The notes: generated by a model from the letters alone, not told the origin. A DNA stretch of 64,000 nt from Straminergon stramineum (GCA_963920665.1 OY987270.1:18378019-18442018), one strand, 5' to 3'; positions 32,700-44,665 are shown, numbered from the stretch's first letter. Numbers and translations are program-made.

Positions 32700-33277
32700 C
32701 TCTCGGCACCGAGAGTCCAATGAGCCCTCCGACACTATGCATACACTGTGGCGAACCCGTCATGACATAATGGAAAACATGGAACTAAAATCCTTCATAG
32801 GGGCATTTGAGGAATCACTCTACTCTAGGATCTCCTTACTATAAAGACATGGCCGTAATACTAATATGGCTTTCAACTTCCTGATTCCATTAACTACGAT
32901 TAATATGCATGATTATATTATCTTCAATGCTCTCTCGGGGCCGAGACGCTGAAGATACTTATGTCACTATGTATGAATCGAAAGGGGAAATTTGATACAT
33001 CTAGGACATGCAAGTGGATTCTCCTCTGCAGGAATTGTCGACATTTTTCCTGGACCAAAAAATCGTGCACGACTTCAAAGTTCCAAATGCTCTCTCGGTC
33101 CCGAGAGAGTCTATTCGCCCCCTCTGCTATGCATAATACCAAGGAGGTTACTCATCTAATCAAAGTCCCTCAACCATATATTTTAGTTCAAACGACTACT
33201 CAAGATGATGGCCTGCCATGTTGCACAGATGTTCATGCATGATGTGCAACCTACTAATTATCCCTCGATACCGAGAG
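32700..33277. repeat. Cluster of four CTCTCGGnnCCGAGAG palindromes
   Basis: The sites are 32700-32715 (centre CA), 32932-32947 (centre GG, last base changed), 33092-33107 (centre TC) and 33262-33277 (degenerate left arm). The spacings are about 232, 160 and 170 bp. Between them stand repeated TATGCATA/ATGCATGA motifs. The cluster lies just upstream of the cargo gene, on the side of the divergent transposase. Confidence 0.85.
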
Positions 33278-34208
33278 CTTCATTTGTTGTCTGCACTATG
33301 CATAATATTTCAATATTTCAGGCTCAAATCCTCAGAGTTGTTATCTTCGGAGGAGGCTGTGAAGAATATTGAATAGTCATGCATAAGTTGTCTTTGAGGA
33401 ACCCTATCTCGGGGACAAGACAAGTCTGATTGGTCCAGAAGTATGCATAACCTTTTTGACATCATTGAAGAACGTGACCAATCCATATTCAGATCATGCC
33501 CCTATAAGTAATTTAATTATTTGGAAATATGCATGATTTATCTCTAGAAATATTCCTTGCAACGTCGAGAGAGAAGATAAACCCTCTACTCCATCTGTAA
33601 CTTCAGCGTGCAATACAAGATAGGTGATGGACGGGTATTCTTAAAATATTAAAATACTCCTTTAACGGAAAGGGACACCGCAATTAATTACATGAATGTG
33701 ATCCTTCATTCATCTCGATACGAATTGATGAAGAAAGGATATTAGCACGGAGCTAGCCTAATGCCTTTCCCTCATGGGGCCAAGTTCAGATTTCGTCTGG
33801 GGAGACTATGCATACGGGTGTTTAATCCCATGTGCTGCTCAAGAACCCTGCACCACCTTATCTTCAAACACTAAGTGTTTGAATAGACACTTGAGAAAAT
33901 TGGCGAACCGTATATCCTTTGCTACACAAACAAAAGATTTTCCAAATAACCAGGGACTCTTCTCACTCGTGAACTAGAGAGATTCACTTGTTTGTGCATG
34001 ACAAGGCCAAGACCAGAGCTCTATCAAGCCCAAGAGCTCCACTCAACCATCAAGATCATGCATACTTCGAGATTACACTATCTACCTCAGAGAACTAAAC
34101 TGCCAATAGTCGACACTAGTCTGTGCATAGATCATTCACAGAATCAATTTCTTGATAAATATCCCTCTTGTATATTCTCTACGTGTGACTTAGTATCTCT
34201 TCTCATCT
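33278..34208. other. Spacer with degenerate palindromes and many ATGCAT motifs
   Basis: No gene was seen. Decayed CTCTCGG-type sites occur near 33405 and 33565. TATGCATA-like octamers recur, for example at 33296, 33381, 33442, 33530, 33808 and 34055. This extends the array on both sides. Confidence 0.5.
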
Positions 34209-35238
34209 CAAAATGTTATTAACGGCCACGGACATCCATGAAAATCAGGTTCATAGGGTTAGAGCTTATGACAAATATATTCAAAACTCATGCAAGCCTG
34301 TCACTCGAGAACAACAAGTGTTCACCTGTCTATGCATAACTAGGCAGCAATCTAAGTTCTCTCGGGCCCGAGAGCTCCCCTGAATCCAGAAGATGATACA
34401 TACATTCCTAACTCCAGCGGCTACATCGGTGAATTTCACGTATGGACTGCCGGGACTAGCCAGACCAATGCTCATGGCCAGAATTTTATTCTGAAAACAG
34501 AACCCGTGTGGAGCTTCTCCACCCGTGGTTTGCTCCCCCTTATACTCTCAAACATTTTTTATCACCTCCATGCTAATCAGGTTCATATGATTAGAGCAAA
34601 CGACTAATATATTCAAAACTCACCAAATCCTCTCCCTCGATAACAACAGGGGTTCACCTGTCTATGCATAACTGGGAAGAATCCTATGTACTCTCGGGCC
34701 TGAGAGCTCCCCTGAATCCAGAAGATCATGCATATATTACAGACTCCAATGGCTACATCGGCAAATCTAAAATTTGACTGCTGATACTAGCCAGTTGATT
34801 CCTCATGGCCGGAATCAATTTCTGAGGACGGATCCTTCGTGGAGATCCTCTACCTGGGATCAGTTGTCACTTAGCCTCTCAAAATGTTATAACAACAGAG
34901 GACTTCCATGGTGATTAGGTTAATATGATTCGAGCGTACGACAAATATACCCAAATCTCATGCAAGCGTGTCACTTGAGAACATACAGGATCACTTGTCT
35001 ATGCATGACAGGGAAGGACCAAACGTTCTCTCGGGCTTGAGAGCTCTGTTGAATCCAGAAGATCATGTAGTATTTTTTAGATTCGTACAGCTATGTCGGC
35101 GAAGCTAAAATTCAACTACTGATACTAGCCAGTCCAATATTGATGGCTACAATTTATATGTGGACACGGAATCCACGTGGAACTCCGAGCTCCTCTACCT
35201 GGGATCAACTGTCCTTATCTTCTCACAATACTGTTAAG
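34209..35238. repeat. Three tandem repeats of about 330-350 bp with one palindrome each
   Basis: Copies at about 34209-34555, 34556-34890 and 34891-35238 share, in order: tcaggttcata, acaaatatattcaaaactca, gttcacctgtctatgcat, the CTCTCGGGCCCGAGAG site (34359, 34691, 35028), ctgaatccagaagatcatgc, ggctacatcggc, actagcca and ctacctgggatca. They differ at roughly a quarter of positions. The first site is a perfect palindrome and the other two carry changes in the right arm. Confidence 0.88.
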
Positions 35239-36847
35239 AACACGAGACTTCCGACTAACTGAGGTCCGAATAGCCTGACGCTTACTCTCTGGTTGATCCT
35301 AGACAATATTAGTAATCCAAACCTCAAGTACTTCCAAGCCACGGCTTAACTTTTGTTTAGTACCTTCAGCTCCACGGTGAACACCTCCACGGCGAAGGCA
35401 AGTATGTCACAACAAATGGAAATGCAGGTGCCCTTAGTAACCCTAAAGTAGCATTTACGACATTTGAGACAAGCTAGAATAACAAGCAATGATGAAACCC
35501 TAGAGTATTATCTTGCGATGGATCTGGAATTACCTGATCATTTGTGTTCTTGTTCTGTCGATGAGGAGCCTCCTCTCCCGTGCATCAAAGCTGACCACGC
35601 CGCAGTCGGAGAATTCGCTCCATCTCAACAATCTTATAGATGCACAAGGAAAGCGGCCGGAGGAGAAGATTGCCAATGCAACGCATAAACTTCTTGATTG
35701 ACTAGGAGAGTGATGATGTCCTCGCCACGCTACTTCAGCGATGGTGGCGCTGTTGTCGCCGTATGAGCGAATGGGGGTGTTTGTGGTGTTAGGGTTGGAT
35801 ACACCGAACCAAGGGTTTAGGTTCGAGCCCACGTTCGAAAACCTAGTCCGATATTCGCACCAGTATCTTCATTTCATTGCTTTTTGCCTCATACCGAAAT
35901 CCTACTCAACTGGTAGCTCTCTACAACCGCGATAAAATGGCTGAACTATGTTATTCTGTATTCGGCTCCCTCTTTTCTTGAATGAGTATACGAGGGTAGA
36001 CCTTTGTGGATGTATAGTCTATTATGTAATTGGTGGTATTTGATAAAGGAAACAATGACCAAATATTTTCAGTGTCATGTAATTACATGATCATGGTTGT
36101 AAGTACATAATAGTGTATCAGAACTCATCTATTACAGGACTGTACATCGACTATAAAGCTCATCACAATTAATGGAATGTAAAGCTAAATTAGGGTTTTA
36201 TAGATGGACCCCAAGGGCCTTTGAATGGTGTATAAAATGCAAAAAAGGATACTCTGGTTTCCCGTAGCCCTCGAGTCTGAGTTTCAGGGCCAAAGCTATT
36301 GGGCCATATCATGGAAACCTATGAGCATCATGGTCCAAATATGTCTTTGCTATCTATCTATCCCTAGCTGACATGCCTTGTTTAATGTAATTGTCAGCTT
36401 TCTAGAGACATATTCTTTTTTGATTTCAAATAAATTATACTAACTTATAGTGGGTTAAGGAGATTTACGGGTCTTCGATATCCTGACAGCTATGTGATTA
36501 TTAATTCTACAATACTCTTACTGACTATCCTTAATTAGGAAGGGTGACAATCATAATGGTCCAAGGTCTACCTTCGTCCCTACCATCGATTTCTAGAATG
36601 GATTTAAAATTATGCAGATAGAAATATTTTAATCATTTAACTGCCTGTTTCTTTTTGGAATACCTCATCCCCAAAGAAACCAGCTATGTCCATAAAGCAC
36701 TTTATCTGCCATATTTCAAATAGTCTAATATTTAATTTCTTGAGACCTGACATACTATTCAGGACCTTAGATATTAACCAAACTGTCAATTAGATGATAT
36801 CTTGCCCCGGTACATTTAATCCTACCCCGATGGACCACGTCACACGA
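35239..36847. other. Region between divergent genes, GC-richer segment, no clear gene
   Basis: Positions 35330-35900 are less AT-rich than the surroundings and hold a short open frame on + (35464-35688, 74 codons, Cys-rich, no known domain) and one on - (35530-35832). Either could be a first exon of one of the two divergent genes, or the segment may be a bidirectional promoter. The rest to 36847 is AT-rich without recognisable coding. Confidence 0.35.
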
Positions 36848-37254
36848 AGGCATACAACCCCTTTGCAACCAATTGAGCAATTACGCATATCTGGAGCTCG
36901 GGATGATGAAGTGGGGAAATTTTTATGTGTACAGAAATAGAGTTGGTAAGGATTCCATAATTTTTCATTATTTCATTTTTCAAAACATAGTTACTATGAA
37001 TTTTTTAGCTTCAGATTTTGTTTGGCCTATGTTGGTGAGTTGGTCATATAGATTTTCGTATTTCCAACCGAGGGCTGGTTGCAAAATAGACCACGGGTTG
37101 GTTGCAATATTGACAATCCTGTAGCCAATCATAATGTGCCACAGCTACATTTGGATCTGTGTCACAATTAATCACCACTCCTTACTACCTGATCATAAAG
37201 AACTTTAGTCTACAAGGCAAAAATGGGGGGTGAGCGGAATGCAGTCGACTCCCT
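36848..37254. mobile_element. Stowaway-like MITE, degenerate copy
   Basis: It aligns along its length with 56585-56983 (shared tggggaaattttt, gggctggttgcaaaat, gtagccaat). The right end GTCGACTCCCT next to TA is preserved and the left end is diverged. It has no coding capacity. Confidence 0.75.
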
Positions 37255-37722
37255 TATAAGTGTGATAGTGATGAAAGTGCTGTAAATCATGTTGAGTTTT
37301 GTCGGATACTTTACTTTATTATTCTTATTGTACTGGTCTTCCAAGTACACAGTTCTTTTATTCAGTATCTTCTTTGTTCATCCTTCTTAGATATGTTTTC
37401 AAATTTCAACTGTCTATCTCATCAATTCATCTGCTAAATTTTATCATGCCGCCAATTATTCCAAAATAATGGGACACAGTATGACTAGGACTTTACCCCG
37501 GACATGATTAATATGCACACGAATAGGTTTATGCCACATTGTGAAAAATAATACCCAAATGCATGCCTTGGTATATTGTAAACACCGAGAGAGTTTTCGA
37601 TCATCTTTGTGATTATCCTTGCCCCATGGGATTCTTGAATGTGTTTTGGTATTTTTTTAAGTCTTATTTCTTATAGTGTCTATCGTTCTATCTTTCCTGC
37701 ATTTGAATTTGGATGATATGCA

Positions 37723-40700
37723 ATGGTGGACTCCTTGAACAAGGTCGTCGTTAGTGTGAACAGTGAGGAAGTTCTAATAATGTTTCAAGTCGGACTTGAT
37801 CAAAAGGCTGTAGTTTCTGCCCGCAGATTAAGTTTAAGGTTCAATTTTAGAAAGGATTCAATCCATATTGATGAAGAAGTCTATGACGGCGAAACGGGGA
37901 TCCTTATTCACACAATTGGACAACTTCCTGCTTTGGATGCTATGAGCAAGTTCTGGAATCTGAAACCTGGAAAGTATAGAGCCTATGGCGAGAAGAATTC
38001 CAATCATTCAGTTCTTATAGAGACACCCAACCCGAACTTGTCTTCATCTTCGTCATTTCAAGTGCCTCCCATTACTCGTGTCAAGGTAGAACCTATTCAT
38101 GACAATGTAATTGTACTCAATGACGATTCTGAAGCCGATTCTCAAGGTGATTCCCAAGAGCATATTCTGAAGGGTGGGACTCCTTCATTGACTCATACCA
38201 TCGAGAATCCCAAAGTTAAAGAGAAGTCACCTGAGGTTAGTGGATTAGTATCATCTATAATTGATTGCTTGAGAGGATTGTGTGCCTTGAAGGGATGTAG
38301 AAACATATTGTCCAAAATAGATTATAATATTGTTCTCATTCATAAAGTGCCAACGTTACCTCCAACGTTTAATGGCAATGTCATATTTGAGTTGCCCGCG
38401 CTAGACCATTCTTTGTCTCCATCTCTAGTCCAGAATATGTCTAGGATGGATAAACGATATGATGGCCATGTCTGATCTAAGACTGTGACAACAAATATTA
38501 CCAATTGCATGAACTTGTCATTCCGCACATCTGTCTGTCTAGGTCATCTTCGTTGTATGAACCAGACTTGTGGGTTTCTTAGTCGTGTTCACCGAACCAA
38601 TGACGTTAATGAGTTAAAATGGGAAGGGATGTCACTCGCGCCACTTGATATTGGGCATACGCATCCCCCCGAGTCCACACTTGTGTGCAAAATTTGCAAA
38701 GTACCCCCATCTTGTATTGCAAGGTGTGATGTACGGGTGTACTATGTTGTTGGAAAATATGACTTCACTCGGGCATATGTTCATCTTGGCACTCACGAGC
38801 ACCTTGTGAAGGTTGGTGAACTAAGGGATATGAAGGACAAAACTCAGTCTCTTATTGAAGAGCAGATGGAGAGAACACCAACTGTGACGAATTTGTCCAT
38901 CATCATGGAGGCTACGAAAGAACTTCTAGGTGGCTTAATTCTTCGGCCGAATGGGGAGCTGCCGAAGACCCTAGACTTTGGTGAGCTCGTTCCGGTATTG
39001 GATAAATGCAAGTACTTTAGTTCTCCAAGTATTCGAAACGAGGTAACTTCATTCAAGTATTTAAGGAGATTTGGGGTTATGGATAGCATTACAAAGTTGA
39101 GGGGGGCCAGTACTTGGGCATTTGTTTAGGAGAGTAAATTCCCTGGTCAAGGATCGGATGTAGACAAAGTGTTTGTTTTTAAAATGTCAAAAGTAGGTCC
39201 AAGCAGTGGAGTGAACTTGGTAAAGCGAATGCAAAGTGGAGGTGATCTCAAAGAGGCTTGGGTGATGTCTAATCACATCAAACTTGTGAAGGGTTGGACG
39301 ACAATGGTGTGTCACGTTTACGACTCTCAATATTGTCGTATCATGACCATTGTAATGTGCAACATGCAATCTGAAGATTGCGCTACACAAATCCTATTTT
39401 GGACGAATTTGAATTCCGTTCTTGAAAGGCACGGTGTACCAGAAACTCAATTTAAGGGATTCATGGCTGACAGTGTCCAAGCGAATTGGAATGTTGTAAG
39501 GATGGTTTATGGATCGGGGAACATTCTAGATCCTATGAACAATAGAGAAAGGACATGTCTCTTCCATTGGATTCAATCCATGGAGAAGCATACGAAGGCT
39601 GATATTCGCTTCGACTTACAAGATCAACATCATGTACTTTGCAAACAATATAAGAATGCCTCTTCTCCAGAAGAATCCGAAGCTCGCTACCTTGCCATTA
39701 GAACATGGTCGCTGTCATCCAATGCCACCATAGAGGAAGGATTGCATTGACTGGAGCTCTGGTTGTCTTTTTGGCATTTTCGATATCAATAGTGGGGTAG
39801 ATTCATGCAACTCGTAAGTATCATTTTCCATTGACTCTAAATTATAGGTAGTCATCTATGATTGATATTTCTCCTTTATTGCTATGTTGTTCTAAAACTA
39901 TTATTCCATAAGAGGAGCCTAAATTGATATTTTTCCTATCCTTCTAGAACTTAGTATACATGGACCTCGAACCCTTACAAAGCCTCTTGGCACCAACATA
40001 GGTCCCTTGAGGGCCTCCTAGTCCTTTAATGTATCTAATTTTTGTCACATTTGTGTTTTAATGGACAACATTTGGAAAAGTTGCGCATAGTATTCATACC
40101 AATGAGGGACCTCTCGGCATCGAGAGACCTCTATGGAGGTATACATTGATGTTTGATGTGATCTATATTTCTGGTAGAGAGCCAGTATAAACTAATGATG
40201 GTAGCACTTTTGATTTGAAACTTCAGGATTTGAGTGAATCTGAACTTGCCGAAATGACTTCATGCAACCTTGCGGAGACCGTACACAACAAGTGGCTCCA
40301 ACAATCTGGAAACCGTGGAACCGATTTATACATTGCCACTGTAGATGATTTCGTAAGAGCTTTCATGCAAATGGTACGATATTACCAATATCTTAAGGGC
40401 AACCAAGGTGGGACCGGACCTGGGAAGGAAGAGTTATTACTTCAAGTAGCCCAACGCTCTGCAAATAGGACTAGAAATCTGAAGGTGCTCATAGAAGCAA
40501 TCTTAACCATTCCAGGTGTTGAAGAGTTCTTCAATAGAGATCCACATCTAGAGGGTGAAGAAGTGTTTGGGTCCCATAAGCGGAAGGCAGACATGCCTCT
40601 GGGTTGCGAGTACAATTCATACAAACCAGACAAAGTGAATTTCTCTCATCCCGTCATCCAAAGAAGATCTTTAAGACCCTCCACAAGTGTTCAGAACTTG

Positions 40701-41677
40701 CAATCAATTCTCGAAGACCTCTCCACATGTCGAAGTACCAATTTCCGAATCGATGATAGAGGAGGATAATGTTTGCATTTCCTCTCATGTGTCAACGATT
40801 CAGGAGACCAATTGTGATGAGAAGCAATGGCATATTGCACGACTTTCGAAGGCATCAGCAAAGGCATGCTTTGCCCTTCAAACAATTTCAAAGAAGAAAT
40901 GCATAGCAATAATTGTTCAAAACAACATTACCACAGTAGCCCCTACATATACAGGTATGATGGTGAATTACAAAAAGAATCGAAATGAGATGATGCAATT
41001 CTTTTTTGCAATGACGACATTGAACGTTGTGTTAAGGGAACAAGACGGAAGTGGGTATTATCAGTACCAATTGTTCCTGCCATTTGGCCTATCAAAATGG
41101 GCACCAAACTCTTGAAGAAAGAAATATTGGCATTAGAAGCGGCTGGTTTCCAACTTCCACAACGACCTATCATTTCACCTCGGAGACTGTTTGGAGGACA
41201 ACTAAGTGCAGAATTGGTTCATGCTTATCCTATTCCATCTTCACTTGAAGAGCACCCTAAATTCGAGTGGGCAAAGTCATCTGGCAAAACCCCAAGGCAC
41301 CAACCATGAAGCATGCAAACAATTCAACTTTTGCACTTACCTTGAATGCACAAATTGAAAAGGTGACCATGGTTCCATACCCTGGTTTTGGTTGCATAGT
41401 TTCTTTGAAGTCTGGGGTGGAGCCGAGGACTGAGCAATATATGCTTACAATTTCATCATTTCCAAAGTACACTTGCCCATATTTCAAAGAAATGATTATA
41501 AAGTCTTTAGGGAAGTGAGGACAATGGGCTAATTGTAAACACCTCTATTTTATTTTCATAGTGATTTGCAATCTAGATTCCATTGTACATGGCTTTATTC
41601 ATGCTCCGAGCTTGAGTTTTAATGATGTCAAGCAAATCCTACTTAGTGGTATACTAAATCATATAGGACCAAACTAG
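37723..41677 (+). pseudogene. MULE transposase with WRKY/GCM1-like and SWIM zinc fingers, decayed
   Basis: One frame runs from ATG 37723 through stops at 38473 (TGA), 39127 (TAG), 39748 (TGA) and 39796 (TAG) to a canonical donor CTC/GTAAGT (39813). After an intron (39814-40226) it resumes at ACTTCAG/GAT. It then breaks by frameshifts near 40750, 41105 and 41275, and by a TGA at 41516. The N-terminal part has Cys pairs and VHLGTHEHL, like a WRKY-GCM1/FLYWCH finger. The core has HVYDSQY, GFMADSVQANWN and CLFHW, fitting the D, D and CxxH positions of MULE transposases. The end reads KYTCPYF...NCKHLYFI, a SWIM finger. Several stops fit C-to-T decay of TGG, CGA or CAG codons. It would have cut and joined the ends of the 27-kb unit. 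Confidence 0.78.
40111..40126. repeat. Palindrome CTCTCGGCATCGAGAG in the transposase intron
   Basis: This is the tenth member of the palindrome family, with one arm change. It lies in the intron 39814-40226 of the transposase gene, so the family reaches introns of both divergent genes. Confidence 0.85.
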
Positions 41678-41889
41678 TTTTGTGTTCTACAGCACAAGAT
41701 TTATTTTTGTGTCTATTGTATTTATCATTGAACTTGAAGTGAGACTAAAAGGGCCACTACTTGCATTTCAATTTGCCCTATAAGATTACAAGGTGACTTG
41801 TCTTCTAAGTACTTGTATTGAGTATCCATTATAATATAAGATACCCAATCACTAACGTCATGTGTTTGTCATACATCCTTTGTTTTGTA
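41678..41889. other. Short spacer after the transposase
   Basis: AT-rich DNA between the transposase stop and the Tc1-type insertion. Nothing was recognised. Confidence 0.4.
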
Positions 41890-43904
41890 AAGTGGGGCTC
41901 AATAAGTCTTGCAACTCCACTATGAAGTCCTTCAAACTTTTCCTTTTTAATATAATTATAAGAAAATTCTATCAAAACTATCCTATTAAATCTATTGTTG
42001 TATGGAATCTTAACCAACATATAAAATTTCAATGTCCAAAAATAGTAACTCCATTTTTGGTGAATTATTTTCTTTGTTTTTCAAGGCTATACATAATAAT
42101 TAATTGAAAAATAAATGTGATGATTTTTAAAAATTTGATTGTACATGTATTTTGGAAACATCATTGTCCACATCTTTCGTATTACAAAAATTCACACTAT
42201 GTATGTAAAATTTTCCTCTATATGACTTTAATGAGTTTAGTAATTTTCTTTCAAACACATTCAAGGCAAAGGAAAAGAAGTTCATATATTATAAAAATAT
42301 TTGAACAAAAGTAGTCATATAAGGTACCATTAGAGAGCTATAGTATTGTAGAAGCCTACTATAACACAAATTTTACATTATGTCTTCTTCACTAGAAACT
42401 ACATTCAAACAAAGGGATACATCCACTACCATCAAGTGCTACCACCTTTAGCTGCTATCACAGCTTCCATTCAATTTGGCATAGTAGAAATCAACTTTTG
42501 GATGCTATCTTGAGGAATATCCTCCCATGCCAAGTTCATTGTTGTCCACATTTCGTCTATGTTTTGGGGTCTATGTCTTTTTTGCACTTGATCTTTGACT
42601 TGCTTCCACACGTTCTCAATAGGATTGAGGTTAGGAGAATTTGCCAGCCATTCAAGCTTTATCAATCCAAGTTGTTCCCTCCAAAACTTTTGTACATTGT
42701 TGCGATGTACTGGTGCACAATCTTCCATCAAAACAAGGTGCTTATGGTGGTCATGGTGCCAATAATAATTCTCTAATGCTCCTTCACACACTATCTCTAC
42801 AAAGTCTGCAGCAGTGCGTTTGTTAGGAGGGAATAACACCAAATAAGACTTAACAGAGCTAGTGAAAGCACCCCATACTATAATTGAAGTCCTTCCAGAT
42901 TTGAATGTAGGTGCTAAGCAATCCCAATTGTAGCGTTCGTAAACTGTCCGCCACACTCGAATTTAACGTGATTGTTTTCCGACTTCAAATGATGACTCGT
43001 TTGTCCAAATCACATTGTTCCAATCACGAACCATCCAGAGCACGTGTTGTTTCGCAAAGGCCAACCTCTTAGCCTATGTATATTATTCAAGAATGGTTTC
43101 TTAACCACAATGCAACTATTAACACCAAGCTCATGAATCTCTTTACGTAAAGTCCCCATGCCCACGTGAGGTGTAATATTCTCACAAAGTTCTGCAGGAA
43201 GAGCACGGCGGTTACTACTAAGATCTCTCATGAGCCTTCTCCAACCTTTATCACTCAATTTATGTGGCCTACCAAGCTTATTTGCTAGCTTTACAGAGCC
43301 ACATTCATTGTATCTCTTCAAGACCCTTGAAATTGTTGATTTGGATCTTCCTATACTATCTCTGATTTTGCCCAATGTCAAGCTAGCTTCTCTCATGCCA
43401 ACTATCATATTTCTCACATCATCTGGCACATAACTTCATGTCATGATGCAAAGTTCACTAACACTACTTAAAACTCCACAAAGTTTGCTTCTAGAACTCT
43501 TAGCAATGTCACATATTCAATATCTTGCACAAACAACAATGTTTTCTCACAAAACTTCTAGGCTATGTATGCAAATAAAAATCACTACAAGTATGCACAC
43601 TCTCATGTCTATCATGTCAATCTCAAAGCTTGTGAAAATCTACTATTTCTAATCTCCTACAATGAAATTTCAAGTTCAACATTCAACCTTTAAACTAAGC
43701 TTATTGTTTTCTGAGTGATCCACTTGTCAGAAAGAAGGATTTTTTTGAAAAGTATCACGAGTCACACCAAGCTACATACCTCAGCTTGACACATGCCAAA
43801 AATCTCCATCAAATATCCCAAGTAACATACCAGCATTGTGTTATGAAGGAGAGTATTTTCCTCTGAGTTTCTAGTGGGGTTGCAAGACTTATTGAGCCCC
43901 ACTG
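41890..43904 (-). mobile_element. Tc1-type DNA transposon (2.0 kb), decayed
   Basis: The inverted ends are 41890-41922 and 43872-43904, sharing AGTGGGGCTCAATAAGTCTT then GCAACyCCACTA. The left end is next to TA and the right end next to CA, a changed TA. The element encodes a Tc1-like transposase on the - strand and lies inside the giant MULE, between its transposase and right end. Confidence 0.85.
42471..43433 (-). pseudogene. Tc1-like DD34E transposase
   Basis: The N-terminal part (43433-43010) has a paired-like helix-turn-helix with SIGRSKSTISRVLKRY and GRPHKLSD. After a frame break and a TAA near 42961 the core continues to 42471. WTNESSFE holds the first catalytic position with Asp changed to Asn. 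LMEDCAPVH has the second Asp. NPIENVW has the Glu, 34 residues after that Asp. This DD34E spacing is that of Tc1 rather than of the DD39D mariner type usual in plants. The copy cannot be active. Confidence 0.85.
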
Positions 43905-44320
43905 CACATCTAATTCCTTTATGTAAATAGTACAACTAGAACATAAAAATTTTGGTCTGGGAATTCAAATCTAGAATTTATTGTGATAATATAATGACCT
44001 TAAAATACATCATATAATAAATTAGATTTATCCATATGAATACTTCATCTTTTCCACGGTCATAGGGTCTAATTCAATCTACTATATCATTTATACCCAA
44101 ACCCCTACCCTCTAATCATCCACATTTGTAGTATAAACCAAAACCATAGTCATAGGTTCTCTATTAAAGCATTCATGAATTTTGAATTTCAGAATTCCTT
44201 TCACCGTCCTTTTTTTCCTTTTTAAATCTAATTTTTCATCTTCTTGTCATCCAATTTCCATCCTAATTTTTCATCCAAATTTCATCCACTTTCATCCCAT
44301 TTTTTGGTAACTCTCAAAAA
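43905..44320. other. Right subterminal region of the MULE
   Basis: AT-rich DNA with the CCCTATGACCGTGG motif on the - strand (44055-44068) and a related copy near 44147, like the left subterminal region. Tandem tttcatcc-type units lie at 44255-44300. There is no gene. Confidence 0.5.
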
Positions 44321-44406
44321 ATATATGCTCCTTACTCACCATTCCCCGTTCCTTGCTCCTTGCTCCCAGCTCCCCGCTCACATGCTAGCAACACTCGTAG
44401 CCACTC
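44321..44406 (+). repeat. Right terminal inverted repeat (to 44396) and 10-bp duplication (44397-44406)
   Basis: Pyrimidine-rich cttgctccttgctcccagct leads into GCTCACATGCTAGCAACACTC, whose complement matches the left end at 16 of the first 20 positions. GTAGCCACTC follows directly, identical to 17121-17130. Confidence 0.7.
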
Positions 44407-44579
44407 TCACAGTGTTGTATGATAACTCAACAAATAGAGGATTTGAAATAAAACTCAAAATAGTGGATTGTAATAAAATTTTGTAGCTCATAAATTATAT
44501 TCATAGATTGAATTGTTTACAAATTGTCTATGACTAACAAGAGAATTTCAACAAGCAAATAGAGAGAGCCTTAAAGAAA

Positions 44580-44584
<5 letters not shown>

Positions 44585-44642
<58 letters not shown>
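44585..44642. repeat. (GA)n microsatellite, 29 units
   Basis: Uninterrupted GA dinucleotides. The Ser-Leu repeat protein readable on the - strand is an artefact of it. Confidence 0.98.
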
Positions 44643-44646
<4 letters not shown>

Positions 44647-44665
44647 CATGATGACTAGAGATATA

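Larger units (their letters stand above)
17131..44396 (+). mobile_element. Giant Mutator-like (MULE) DNA transposon, 27.3 kb, decayed
   Basis: The left end reads GAGGAATGCTAGCACGTGAG and the right end, read inward, GAGTGTTGCTAGCATGTGAG. They agree at 16 of 20 positions, and both continue into purine-rich ggagcggg-type sequence. Both ends also carry, further in, CCCTATGACCGTGG (17227, and complement at 44055-44068). An exact 10-bp duplication flanks them. The unit encodes a MULE-type transposase with a SWIM zinc finger near its right end (37723-41677). The ends, duplication size and transposase class therefore agree independently. The cargo includes a ParB-like/methyltransferase gene and a gag-pro-RT gene. 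Many stops and nested insertions show that this copy is old and not autonomous. The 27-kb span rests on only two short ends, so a chance pairing cannot be fully excluded. Confidence 0.72.

Noticed and set aside
32961..34222. Short frames in the palindrome array
   Set aside because: They cross the repeated palindromes and ATGCAT motifs and differ between repeat copies, so they are not conserved coding.
36873..37124. 83-codon frame on the + strand
   Set aside because: It lies in a MITE whose other copy at 56585 does not keep the frame.
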